Shown here in pieces: positions 11,379 through 21,911 of a stretch of DNA of 64,000 bases. Under the pieces are notes generated by a model. The model saw only the letters and a program-made list of their open reading frames with translations. It did not search any database and was not told the DNA's origin. Source of the DNA: Spinacia oleracea (lineage: Eukaryota > Streptophyta > Magnoliopsida > Caryophyllales > Amaranthaceae); the NCBI RefSeq assembly GCF_020520425.1, contig NC_079489.1, positions 86,729,810-86,793,809 on the forward strand, in the 5' to 3' direction. The position numbers and the translations under genes were made by a program. Position 1 is the first letter of the stretch. Each line of letters begins with the position of its first letter.

Positions 11379-12765
11379 TGAAGGAAATAATGCCCTTGGT
11401 CCAAGTATGCATTCTATGTTAAGTCTAATAAATGCGGTTCAGTATTAATTAACAAGTTAATAATTCAGTGAGATCAAGTGAGCTGAATGCCTAGCTAGAG
11501 GCCGCTTCAGTTCAAGTGGAATTAATGATATTAATCCACAGCTTACTCTTGACTGAACCCGTAGGGTCACACAAATAGTACGTAAACGGATCAAGTATTT
11601 AATGGCATTAAATACTCCATCTATGAATATTCGGAACCGACGGATCTTGGTTTCAGTGGGAGCTAAGATCGTCACAGGCAAGAAATGAATACTCCGGAAA
11701 CGATGATATGGCCGGAAACGGAAATATGGATCGTATCGGAAATATGAATATTATCCAAGTCGTAGATGTTGCCGGAAACGGAAACATGGTACGTATCGGA
11801 AAATATTATTGGAAATGGAAATATTACCAGAATCGGAAATATTGCCGGAAACGGAAATATTGTCAGAATCGGAAATATTACCGGAATCGGAAAATAATTC
11901 CGGAAACGGAAATATTAAATATTTGTTCGAAACGGAAATTAATTCCGGAATCGGAAATATTAAATATTGTTCGTATTGGAAATAGATTCCGGAAATGGAA
12001 ATTTAAACGGAAGCGTATCGTACGAATTAGCATCGGACGAGGCTTGCCGGACGAAGGCCCAGCACGAAGCTGGGGCCATCGCCCAGCAAGCATGCGCGCC
12101 ACAAGCCCAGCCAAGGCAGCGCCCAGGCCTACCGCAAGGCAGGCCCAGCGCGCGCCAAGGGCCACGGATGCGTGGGCCGTGCTGCGCGGGGCTGCTGCTC
12201 GCACGCGCATGGGCAGCCCTTGTGGCTGCCGTGTGTGTGTGAGTTTGTGCTCATGCGTGATTCCTGAATCTACAAGAGTCAGTGTATGATTAAATTTCTA
12301 TTCCTAATTGGATAAATTAATTAAATAGAATTCATGTAGGATTCTAATTTCAATTGATTCGTATCCTACTAGGATTACGATTCCTTTTCCATAACTCTAT
12401 AAATAAAGGCCTAGGGGTCATAATTTATACACAAGTTTCAAAGTATTCAAAAAGTGAGTTTTTGAGAGAAAATTAAAACACACATCTTGCTCATAAAGTG
12501 CCGAAATTTTCTAGTACCTTAAGGGCGATTCTAGTTGGTCAATCTTAAGGCGGATCCGGACGTGCTGTGGACTATCTACGGAGGGACGACACTTGGAGTC
12601 CTAAAAGACTTGTTCTTGTTCGGTTCGGGCGCAGCTAGGGAGGGCACGCAACAAAGAGTATGCATCTAAATTATGCTATATGATTATGTGTAAATAATAT
12701 GTTGTCCTGGGTTAATGGTTGTTTCCGCATGATCTATGTAATGTCATATGTATCATAACCTAACA
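11379..12765 (+). repeat. 3' LTR of copia B
   Basis: 1387 bp. Aligned base by base with 2239-3625 at offset 9140, no substitution or gap was noticed. Followed by the AAATA target duplication. Confidence 0.95.
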
Positions 12766-12770
12766 AAATA

Positions 12771-13124
12771 GGTGCCTAGGGTCACATATTTACATAGATT
12801 ATTCAAGTATTCAAAGTGAGTTTTTGAGAGAAAAATTCAGTCACATACCTTGCCTAAAAGTGCCGAAATTATCAGTACCTTAAGGGCGATTCTAGTTGGT
12901 CAATCTTAAGGCGAATCCGGACGTGCTGTGGACTATCTACGGAGGGACGACACTTGGAGTCCTAAAGACTTGTTCTTGTTCGGTTCGGGCGCAGCTAGGG
13001 AAGGCACGCAACAAAGAGTATGCATCTAAACTATGCTATATGATTATGTGTAAATAATATGTATTCCTGGCTAAATGGTTTTTCCGCATGATTTATGAAT
13101 TGTCATATGTATCATAACCTAACA
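12771..13124 (+). repeat. 5' LTR of copia A, second part
   Basis: It resumes A's LTR after the duplicated AAATA (12766-12770) and ends ATAACCTAACA at 13124, followed by the primer site GTGGTATCACGAGCC. It matches 26984-27337 with several substitutions clustered around GAGAGAAAAATTCAG. Confidence 0.92.
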
Positions 13125-15901
13125 GTGGTATCACGAGCCTCTTATTATTTTCATAATCTAAATTGCATGAACATGGTTAAATATTACAAATTTGCAAGAA
13201 TTAAAAGGGGTGATTAATTTTCGTAATTGTTAATTAATTGCAAATTGCGTTTATTTAATCATACGTACGCGGTTTTTCGGCAGTTTCTTCGTTACTCATC
13301 CAAATCGAGTGATTTTTGTGTCAATTCCGCATGTAAAAGACATTCTAAAATTTTGACAAAAGAAATATTTTTCTGCCGAACCCAAAATTCTCAAATTCGA
13401 AGCCTAACTATGACTTTTCGAAGGTTTTAGTTTTTCGAATGCAAAATTTCGTAAATTTAAGATGTTAAATTAAATATTTGCGATTCTTGTTGATAAATCT
13501 TGAATTTTTGATTGACCTACTGTATATGTTTAACAAGTTTGAATGCCTAGCCTTGTTAATTATGCAATCTAATTTGTAATTATGATTAATTTGTTGAAAA
13601 TTAGAATAATTTAGAATTAATTTGATTTTCATAATTAATTATAATTTAATTAGATACCTATGATTAAAAACCACCATAAAAATTGTAAATTTATGATAAA
13701 TTTTAAATTTTTATGACCTAAACTTGAATCAATGTTAATCGGAAATCAATTGAATAATAAATTTTCGATTTTTCGCCCTAAAATTATGAAATTAATATTA
13801 ATTTATTAATTTGTCATTTAATTTTAAATATAAATTTTTTAAATTTTATGCGATTCGTTCATATAACTTGCACGCACAAAGCAATGGACGCTACGTGTTA
13901 CCCTTAAGGGGTGTTGTATAGTGCGGGCATGTGACGACGAGCAAGGGAGCTCGTCGCCCATGCGGCACGAATGCAATGAGCAAGGGCATGGTGCACGAGC
14001 ACAAGGCAGCAGCCCTGCCTTGTGTCGTGGGCTATGAGCAATGGACGAATGGGCATGGGCGAAGGCAAGGCACGGCAGTCGCGTGTGGGCAGCAAGCGAG
14101 CTGCGCCACAACGCGCACTGCCTCGCGCACAGCGAGCGCAAGCTCGCGTGCCACGAGTGCTGCGCCCAGCGTCGATGCCGCGCGCAGCGAGCGCTAGCGA
14201 GCGCGCACAGCATGCGCTGGCGAGTGCACGAAGCGAGCGCTGGCCCGCGTGCAGCGAGCGCTAGCGAGCGAACGCAGCGAGCGATGGCTCGCGTGCATCG
14301 AGCGCTGGCGCGCGCGCAGCGAGCACCAGCTCGCGCGATGGCTTGCGAAGGGTAGAAGCAGCAGCTATGCGACGCAGCGCATGGGCTGCGCGCACATGGC
14401 CAGCGATGGCTGTGTGCGTGTGGCCCATGGGCGTGTGATGCGTGAGGTGTTTGCGTTGCGATTAGATCGTTTTGAAATTTTAATTTGAAATTTTCAGTTT
14501 ACGTAATTTTAATTAATTTTAAAATTAATAATTTAAATTATTTTCTTGGATTTTAATTTTGAATATTGTAATTATAATAAATTTTATTTATTCTAATTAT
14601 TTTACTAAAATTAAAATCATGAATTAATTTAAATACGACTGAAATTAAATTAAACTTTTTGGATTCAATTATAAATTTATATGAGCTTTAAATTTTAATT
14701 AAATTTGTATGTTTCCGGTTAGACTAGAAATACATTTTTATGTTTAAAATTAGTAAAGCATATGAATTTATTGGTTTAAGTGGGAGCCCTTTTAGTCATA
14801 AACTCTTGATTAGGTCTACAAATCCTTAAGGTTAAAACAACTTGATTAGAATTAATAAGGACTGAATAATTGGTAGATTATTGGTGCCCTTGATTAATTG
14901 CTGCAAATGTTTACGTGATGCATAATGTGTTTTACTAACCAGCTATGTGAGCCATTCATGATAATGAATGGGTGAATGGTATATATTGTATATGTACTGT
15001 TTTGCAGGTTATGAAGTGACTAGTATGGCCCAAATAGGATAGAAAATATGGTATGCGTACCATTAATTTGAATGTAATTGGTCTAAAGTACCAAAGTCGT
15101 TTTTCAATTCAAATATGGTCTGCGTACCATCAAATAGTTGTAATTAGTTTTAATTATAGCTTATTCTATTTGAAGAAAATGGTGCCTCCCACGGAGATTT
15201 TCAAGACGGACTTTGAAGTTAAAGCTTCAAGATGAAGTCGGGCCATACTAGATCACATTTATCTTATGCATGTTTTAAGTTATTTATTGCTTTAAAATAT
15301 GTCTTAAAATGCATGAGATCAAGAGCTTGATTATGTTTCATGATTAAGGATTTTAGTTCACTTAAAATCTAACCAACATAGTAAGAGCCTTAAGTTCCAA
15401 ACTTAAAAATTGAGTTAAAAGGTGCCATGCCAAAATATACACTTGCTTGGATATCCTTTACATCAATCTAGTAATAGTTTTCGCTCAGCGAGGTGTTACT
15501 TATTGGTCCTAAAGGGGCAAGGTACACAAATAATTGTGAGTACATGTTAGTTTTGGTGAAACTCAACGATATAAGTAAGGAGTCCTTTTATGTCGTGGAA
15601 AAATCGATAGGTTTACCTAATAAGTTCTTAGACGTACCTATCAACCAAGAATAGTTTCTAGGCTATTAGCAAAAGGCTTTTGCTTACCTAAGATGTTTTA
15701 GGATTAAGTCGACAAACTGTGCTTAGTTCTTCAATGATTTTAGGATCTTGGAATCATTTTATTCACACCTGCCGGAACACATAACTTGAATAAAATGCTT
15801 AATAAACATTGAATTATGCATGTATGCTAGAATTTAAGTTTATTAAGAGAAACTGTGAATGGTTATTTATTTGTTTATTCTTTTCAATTGTAGTTTTTAA
15901 T
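13125..15901 (+). other. Leader of copia A
   Basis: Primer site at 13125, then about 2.8 kb collinear with the leader of B. It has a GC-rich middle (about 13920-14440) whose tandem units differ from those of B. No supported gene. Confidence 0.7.
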
Positions 15902-16691
15902 ATGGCAAACAACAATTCATTCAACATTCGGTCAATTCTCGAAAAGGAGAAGTTGAACGGGAAAAACTTCCTTGACTGGCAAAGGAACTTGCAAATAGTT
16001 CTTATGCAGGAAGAAAAGGAGTATGTCCTAGAAGAGGCGATGCCCGAAGCCGCAGGCGACGGGGTCACTCAGGCAGCCCTCAATCGTTGGATTGATGCCA
16101 ACAAGGATGTGAAATGTCTAATGCTCGCCACCATGAGTGCGGATCTGCAGAAAACGTTCATCAACTCAGATGCTTTCACAATCATCAGTGAGTTGAAGAA
16201 CATGTTCCAAGATCTGGCTCGAGTCGAAAGATTCGAGACTCATAGGCAAATTCTTGAGACCAAGCTTAAGAAAGGCGAGCCCGTAAGTCCACATGTTCTC
16301 AAAATGATTGGACTCATTGAGAATATGAGTCGGCTGGATCAGCAATTTTCTCAGGAAATGGCTATAGACACCATCCTCCATTCTCTTCATAATGGGTATG
16401 ATCAGTTCAAACTGAACTACAGTATGAATAGTCTGGACAAAACGCTCACTGAGCTTCACGGTATGCTGAAGACCGCTGAAAAGACGCTCAAAAGTGATAA
16501 GCAGGATGTGCTTATGGTGCGTGGGGGCAAGTTCAAGAAATCTGGAAAGAAGAGGAATGCTAAGAAAGGTGGCAACAAGGCCAGCCCAACTAAGCAAACT
16601 GGCGCCAAATCTGTAAAGAGGAAGGTCAGTCAACCCACTTCTGAATCCGAATGCTTCTACTGCAAGAAGAAGGGGCATTGGAAGAGAGATT
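15902..16691 (+). pseudogene. Copia A gag, interrupted by CACTA element
   Basis: Starts MANNNSFN as in B and is nearly identical to it. It runs open through the zinc knuckle up to KKKGHWKRD, where the CACTA element enters just before the codon for the last zinc-binding cysteine. The target triplet ATT (16689-16691) is duplicated at 21912-21914. Reading into the transposon adds foreign residues and a stop at 16784-16786. As in B, the frame is also open upstream to an ATG at 15809. Confidence 0.93.
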
Positions 16692-17040
16692 CACTAGTGG
16701 AAAAAATACCTGTTGAGGGGGGCATTTTGGGTTTATTGAGGCGAACAAGGCCCGCTGCGACAGACGTAGCTTCAACAGCTCAGTGATCTGTTGAGGCGGG
16801 CTTTGTTCGCCTCAACAGGTGATCTGTTGTGGGGGGCTTTCAAAAGCCCGCCTCAACAACCTCTACAATAACGCGAAAAATAAGGACCTGTTGAGGGGGG
16901 CATTTAAGAAGCCCGCCTCAACAGCCTCCTCTGTTGAGGCTCACTTCTTAAATGCCCCCCTCAACAGGTTTCTTTATTTTTGCGCCAAAAATTCATATGT
17001 TGTTGAGGCGTACATTAAAAGCCCCCTTCAACAACATTAA
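16692..17040. repeat. CACTA 5' subterminal repeats with two hairpins
   Basis: Many copies of CTGTTGAGG in both orientations. One foldback pairs TTGAGGCGAACAA near 16737 with TTGTTCGCCTCAA near 16804. A second, nearly perfect one pairs about 16888-16915 with about 16945-16974 (TTGAGGGGGGCATTTAAGAAG against its complement). Subterminal repeats are the transposase-binding regions of CACTA elements; that role here is inferred. Confidence 0.8.
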
Positions 17041-18207
17041 TTTTTTTTTTCCAAATTCTTTTAAAATATAAAATAGGCGGCAATAACCACAACTAGATAT
17101 ATACTCCATTGAGTATTGAAACCTGTACCCAATCAACACCAAAATAGCAAAGGTATGAATCTGCTTATCTTTGATAAATAAATCATTACATTAACTTCAT
17201 TTATATTAACCCAACAGAGCAAAGCGTATATATAGTACGTATGTTTACAATTTTTAAACACCTAGCTAGTCTAACAAATTACAACTTATATTAACAACTA
17301 AAGACAAAAGGCTAGAGAGCTAATCTAACAAATGTCTCTAATCCAGCCACTTAGGTCCCTTTAGATCATGCATTACAAACCTTAAGTAAGGTCGTGTTGA
17401 CTTTCTTCCAATCGACTCGATCCCTAGCCTGCAAGTTGCATGGAAGGAAAATATATATGAGTACCAAAGTTTACACTCACGATATTGTCTTTACATTCCA
17501 TTGAAGCATAAAATTAAAAGATATAGTTGCAGACTATAGAGATAATTAAGTACGTACTTGAGAATACTAATCTTTATATAAATGTATATTTGATTACAAA
17601 GTGAGAGTGTACTGACAGCTAATCAGAATACTAATTTGTATTAAACAACTAATCAGAGTGTACTGTTAGGAGAATGTTGTTTTCAGAGATAAGTTCCAAC
17701 ATTAGTTTCTAGTCTAATAAACTACTCTAGATGGATTCTGCACTTAGCTAGCTGAATACAGTAATCCTGCAGACCAATGTCCAATAGTTCGACATCGGAT
17801 ACGTGTACGTGTTCTACTGTTAAGCATGGAAAATGACAGCAATTTCAATGAGATTTATGACCTAAGAGTGCATGTTATAGCATCAGCTGAAAGATTATGT
17901 GAATTCATGGAAAATAGGAAAGCGAGGAAGAGAATAGAGTTAATTACATGAAATAGTGGAAGAAAAGAACATATATAAAATATTACCGTTATTGTGCCCC
18001 CCACATAACATTTTCATCTATTTTCCTATTTTCCAGGTGGTAAAAAACAATTTTTTTTAAAAAATTAGGTGGTAAAATACAAGTTTTAGTTTTTTAGGTG
18101 GTAAAAAACAATTTATCCAAGACAATAACGAGCTAAGTAAATAGATTCCCCACTGTAACAACAATATGTTCTAGCTAGTTCTAATCAGGAAGCTAAAGTG
18201 TCCTTAC
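17041..18207. other. CACTA interior, no recognised gene
   Basis: AT-rich. On the minus strand a short exon-like patch (about 17385-17435) lies between TTGCAG and AAG|GTTTGT and encodes either ARDRVDWKKVNTTLLK or, in another frame, a tail ending in HDLKGPKWLD. I recognise neither. The rest shows nothing supportable. Confidence 0.4.
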
Positions 18208-18294
18208 CTTGATGTCTGGATGAGTTAAAATATACACTCCAAGAGATGGATCTAGAGTGAAACCATTAACACCGCTTCCAGTACTCAAAACAAG
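18208..18294 (-). pseudogene. Captured exon of cytosolic-type fructose-1,6-bisphosphatase
   Basis: 87 bp on the minus strand, bordered by TTTTTACAG at its 5' side and AAG|GTAAGG at its 3' side, so both splice signals are kept. It encodes 29 residues without a stop, including [16 protein letters not shown] and LTHPDIK. This block is characteristic of the cytosolic plant enzyme of sucrose synthesis and gluconeogenesis; the plastid form differs here. The usual GE(F/Y)ILTHPD is VYILTHPD in this copy. Neighbouring exons were looked for on both sides and not found, so only a fragment was taken up. No catalytic protein can result. Retained introns indicate capture as DNA, not via mRNA. Confidence 0.85.
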
Positions 18295-20207
18295 CTGTAA
18301 AAACAACAAAAACTGCCATGTTTTAACCACCTCAATTTAAACAAAGAAATAAATGAGAAAAAGAAAGAAAACAGGAGGAGGCTGCCATATAATTTGATTT
18401 CTACAATTTTGCAAATTCAAACAGATAAAACAATTCAACACAATGACGGACCAAGCAAGTACGAAGGAAACAGTTAGCACACAAAATGATAATATTTTTT
18501 TTCCTTGCTTTGCTGCTATAGTTTACCAATCTGCTATACTTAGCACCAGAATACGTGGGCATCACCGGCAGTATATCTTGAGATCAGCTGAGGCAACATA
18601 ACCTCACTCACAATAGACAACATTAATGTCCTAAATCACAGGTTTCGATTAGAAAGAACTAGCTGTTTACTGCAAAGGAAACTTCAACAAACACACAGAA
18701 TAATTTCCTTCAATAAATGTAAGAGCAAACCCATTTTCTGCACTATAGTTCTCAAGCAGCAGAAAACACTAGCGCTCTGAAATACACAAGTCCAACATGA
18801 ATACACTTAATCACATCATACAAATAACGATCTGCTTTCTGCAATACGTCCAAAGTTTTAACAAAACCTAGAAAACGGATCGAAGAAGAAACTACTTCGA
18901 TTTTATCAGATCGAAACAACAGCAACACATCATCATATACCATCCCAAAGAAACCCCTTGACGTCTTTCCACATCATACACCATTCAGACTTCAATACCA
19001 GCATTATTAAGGCAGAACCTTGATAAATAATGCTATTCAGGAATATAAATAAGGCAAAATGAAAGAGCACGTTTATACATCACTGCTCAATCTGAACTTA
19101 TCGAAAAATGGGTTATAGTAGTGTTAAGTTAAACTGAACTTATTGGAATTCAACTGAGAAAAAGTGAAATTCTAAAGAAAAATAAATAAAAATAAAACAT
19201 GGGATAACATTATTATTGGTGACATTAAGATTTCATTAAATTGTTACATTTAGTTCCTGTGAATATATATTAGTAGGAGTAGTACTGTAGTAATATATAG
19301 GTCTCTAGTCTCTAGTAGTATATTAGTAGGAATAGTACTGTAGTAATATTTAGATTTCATTAAATTGTTCATTTGGCCAGAGACACGACTCTGATTTGTA
19401 AACAATAGCAAAAGGCTAGACCTTGCAGTATCTCGTCCTCACTCCTCAGCCTATCAAGTCTAAATCAGAAACCTTAAATCAACAAAATAAGGCCAGTGTA
19501 AACATATAATTCCATCTAGAAGAAGCATGTTAATTAGAAGATTAAAGAATATCCTTAACCAAACACAAGAATGCAAACATAGAGGCAATTTTGAAGATCT
19601 TCACAACCATCGGTGATACCCTCCCCGCCTGAACCAAATAGAAAAAGGACTCAACGACCAGACAACCCATAATAGTATAATACTCAATGTGAGCACGACA
19701 AATAGAACAACCTAGTAATGGCTATGAAAGCTGCAACATACATGAATCTCTAAAAAGCAGTAATGGCTATGAAAAGGACTAACTTGAAATTCGGGATTGA
19801 AGCCTATACCAATCAACAACAACTTCTGGTCAAATCTGTTCAAAAGAGTAACTTATCATATGTGCCAACTAGAACTTGATGCATTGGAGCAACTATAAGT
19901 TCAAACGTGAAAGCAACAAAATATGTATTGCTAGAAACAATAGGCTAGTAAAACACTCAACAGACCACCAAATATATAAGGAACAAACTCGCAATTTGTA
20001 ACAAAAAGTTAAAACGGACAAAAATAAAAAAAACAAGATAAAACCATGGATTCAAATTTCAAAATGGGCAAGTCGACAAGAAATTCCAAGTTAATATCCA
20101 ATATTGATCAATGTCACACACACGAACAACAAAAGTCTAATCTCACACAAGTTGACAACTCCACAACCAGGATTACAAAAAACAATCAGATAATCTACAT
20201 AACGTAC
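18295..20207. other. CACTA interior between captured exons
   Basis: Mostly intron-like AT-rich DNA. Minus-strand exon-like patches with splice-like borders occur near 19590-19640 (reads AGRVSPMVVKIFKIASMF), near 19420-19460 (LDRLRSEDEILQ) and near 19790-19840 (KLLLIGIGFNPEFQ). I cannot assign them; they may be other captured exons. Nothing else is supportable. Confidence 0.3.
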
Positions 20208-20555
20208 CTCAGAGCCATGCTCCATATGGAAGGTCTCTTGTACTCCACCAGGCACTATGATACAACTGTAACCTGAAGCCAGACGAGATTTAAAATTCTT
20301 TCTAGTTGCTGGAGATAGACCCAACCATGTCCATATATGCCTCAAAAAAGGAGTGTAGAATATCTAGCCATCAGAAAGAGGTAAGACTAATGATAAGAGA
20401 GAAAAATAGGAGGTCAGAAAATTTAGGACTTAGGCATGTAGGACTTACAACAGTACTAGCAAAGACGTTAATTTTCGAGAAAGGAAGAAAAACTGTAAGA
20501 TCAGCAAGAGAAACAACACCAATTGGCAACACCGAATGAGGCTCATAGCCAAAAA
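20208..20555 (-). pseudogene. Captured two-exon fragment of diacylglycerol acyltransferase 2
   Basis: Minus strand. The first exon (20555-20449, 107 bp) follows TATGCAG and ends GTT|GTAAGT. The second (20363-20208, 156 bp, 52 codons) follows GGCTAG and ends GAG|GTACGT. Phases agree across the 85-bp intron. The first encodes [20 protein letters not shown]. The second encodes [20 protein letters not shown], then [14 protein letters not shown] and [22 protein letters not shown] and PGGVQE are hallmark blocks of plant DGAT2, the ER enzyme that makes triacylglycerol from diacylglycerol and acyl-CoA. The N-terminal membrane part and the C-terminal half are not found, so the fragment is non-functional as an enzyme. 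It has the same orientation as the bisphosphatase exon 2 kb away. Confidence 0.9.
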
Positions 20556-21690
20556 CTGCATATAGCAAGGCACATAACTTTAGTTTAGTGCCTTAAAAAG
20601 GATAACTGTGTTGCACATGCAATCAACCTCAATCCAGCAATACAGCATACCTAATATCCCGAATGGACCATAACAACCATCTTAAAGTGTACATAAGTGG
20701 TTAAGGAACAAAATCAATGAAAAGTCAAAACCTTCTCTTTTCTGTATGAAATCTAATATACTCTAGACTGGTAGGATTACAAAACTTTCCTGGCAGCATC
20801 AGTTCTAGTCAATGATCACCTTATTCTGAACATATACAAGCACATAAGTTCATAACCACTAAGAATGACTTTGTTTGTCAACGCGGGTCACGCAAGTGAA
20901 ATTCATATCCGATAATGATCAATCTCACGCAAACGAACAACAAAACCGCTAACTCGCTGACACAAACTATCAAATACTCATCAGACAGATTAACATCAAA
21001 ACAACAATCCTAAACCCAAAATAATGGACAAACAAAGTTTGAAATAGAAGATTGAAACAAGTAGAGTAGTTTGAGGAGTGTTACCCAAAGGGAGACGATA
21101 GTATCAAGAACCCAACCGAGTTGGCCAATGAAAGTAAGATAAGTCAATCCCACAACTACCATCATCTCATCATACAAAAAAAGCAGTAATAAAAGAAGAC
21201 CCCATCCACCCAATCCCCATCCCCATCCCCGGCCAGAACAAAAACAAAAAAGAATCAATTATAAACTAACAATTGAACTAGAAAACCACAAATATCAAAC
21301 CCTAATTTGTAAATTCATCCAATATTGGAACATTAGCCTAAACTTTCTGCATAATCAACTCATTATGCTCAACTAATTGAAGGGAAACTGAATTTTAAGA
21401 CCAAGCAAAACAAGAATCAATTAAAAGCTCACCTTGACAGATTGCGTCACTGTGTGAAACAGAGTCAACCGAGATAGGGAAGACGACGGTCGGGGGCGAC
21501 TACTATGGAAGAGGAGGCGAGGAAGGTGGTGGTGGTGGTGGAGGCGCGCGGTGAGGAGCGGTGCGAACTCGCCTGCAGATTGCACTAGAAGCGTACTTGC
21601 TTTGTTTGAATATAGAGATTTGAAGGGATTGTTTTATCGGTTTGGCGATGAGAAGCTATGTTTTTATTGTTTTAAATTTCGTGAATATCG
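20556..21690. other. CACTA interior, possible further captured exon
   Basis: On the minus strand, 21075-21175 encodes a hydrophobic stretch (VVVGLTYLTFIGQLGWVLDT) ending before TGG|GTAACA, as a membrane-protein exon would. I do not recognise it. A GGTGGT-rich purine tract (21510-21550) looks like a 5' untranslated or promoter region in reverse. No gene can be called. Confidence 0.3.
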
Positions 21691-21911
21691 GTTGAAGCGA
21701 ACAAAACAAAGCCCGCCCCTTTAGACTAGTATCTATTGAGGCGGGCAATATAAAGCCCCCTCCAACAAGTTCTATTGAAGCGAACTCTAAAAAAGCCCGC
21801 CCCAACCTGTTAGTAAATTTTTTGACCCGTGTTGACTAAGTGGTTGTTGAGGCCCACTTATATATGCCCCCCTCAACAAGGGGGCTACAACAGGGGTTTT
21901 TTCCACTAGTG
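21690..21911. repeat. CACTA 3' subterminal repeats and terminus
   Basis: Repeated TTGAGGCGGGC/GCCCGCCCC and CCCTCAACAAG motifs, equivalent to those at the 5' end, followed by the inverted terminus TTTTTTCCACTAGTG. The arrangement mirrors the left end. Confidence 0.8.

Larger units (their letters stand above)
2239..12765 (+). mobile_element. Copia element B, structurally complete and apparently very young
   Basis: It runs from TGAAGG at 2239 to CCTAACA at 12765, with target duplication AAATA at 2234-2238 and 12766-12770. The 5' LTR (2239-3625) and the 3' LTR (11379-12765) are both 1387 bp; read side by side at a constant offset of 9140 they showed no difference. Order: LTR, primer site, 2.9-kb leader, one uninterrupted gag-pol frame, 0.86-kb trailer, polypurine tract, LTR. 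It is nested in the 5' LTR of copia A of the same family. Confidence 0.96.
16692..21911. mobile_element. CACTA-type DNA transposon, non-autonomous, with captured host exons
   Basis: 5220 bp. The ends read CACTAGTGGAAAAAA at 16692 and, inverted, at 21897-21911. The 3-bp target duplication ATT is at 16689-16691 and 21912-21914; the uninterrupted site is seen in copia B at 7335-7340. CACTA-initial inverted ends and a 3-bp duplication define the superfamily. Both ends have clusters of CTGTTGAGG/CCTCAACAG motifs. No transposase reading frame could be recognised, and the longest frames are below 90 codons. The interior on the minus strand carries exons with intact splice signals from at least two unrelated genes. 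It is younger than copia A. Confidence 0.93.
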
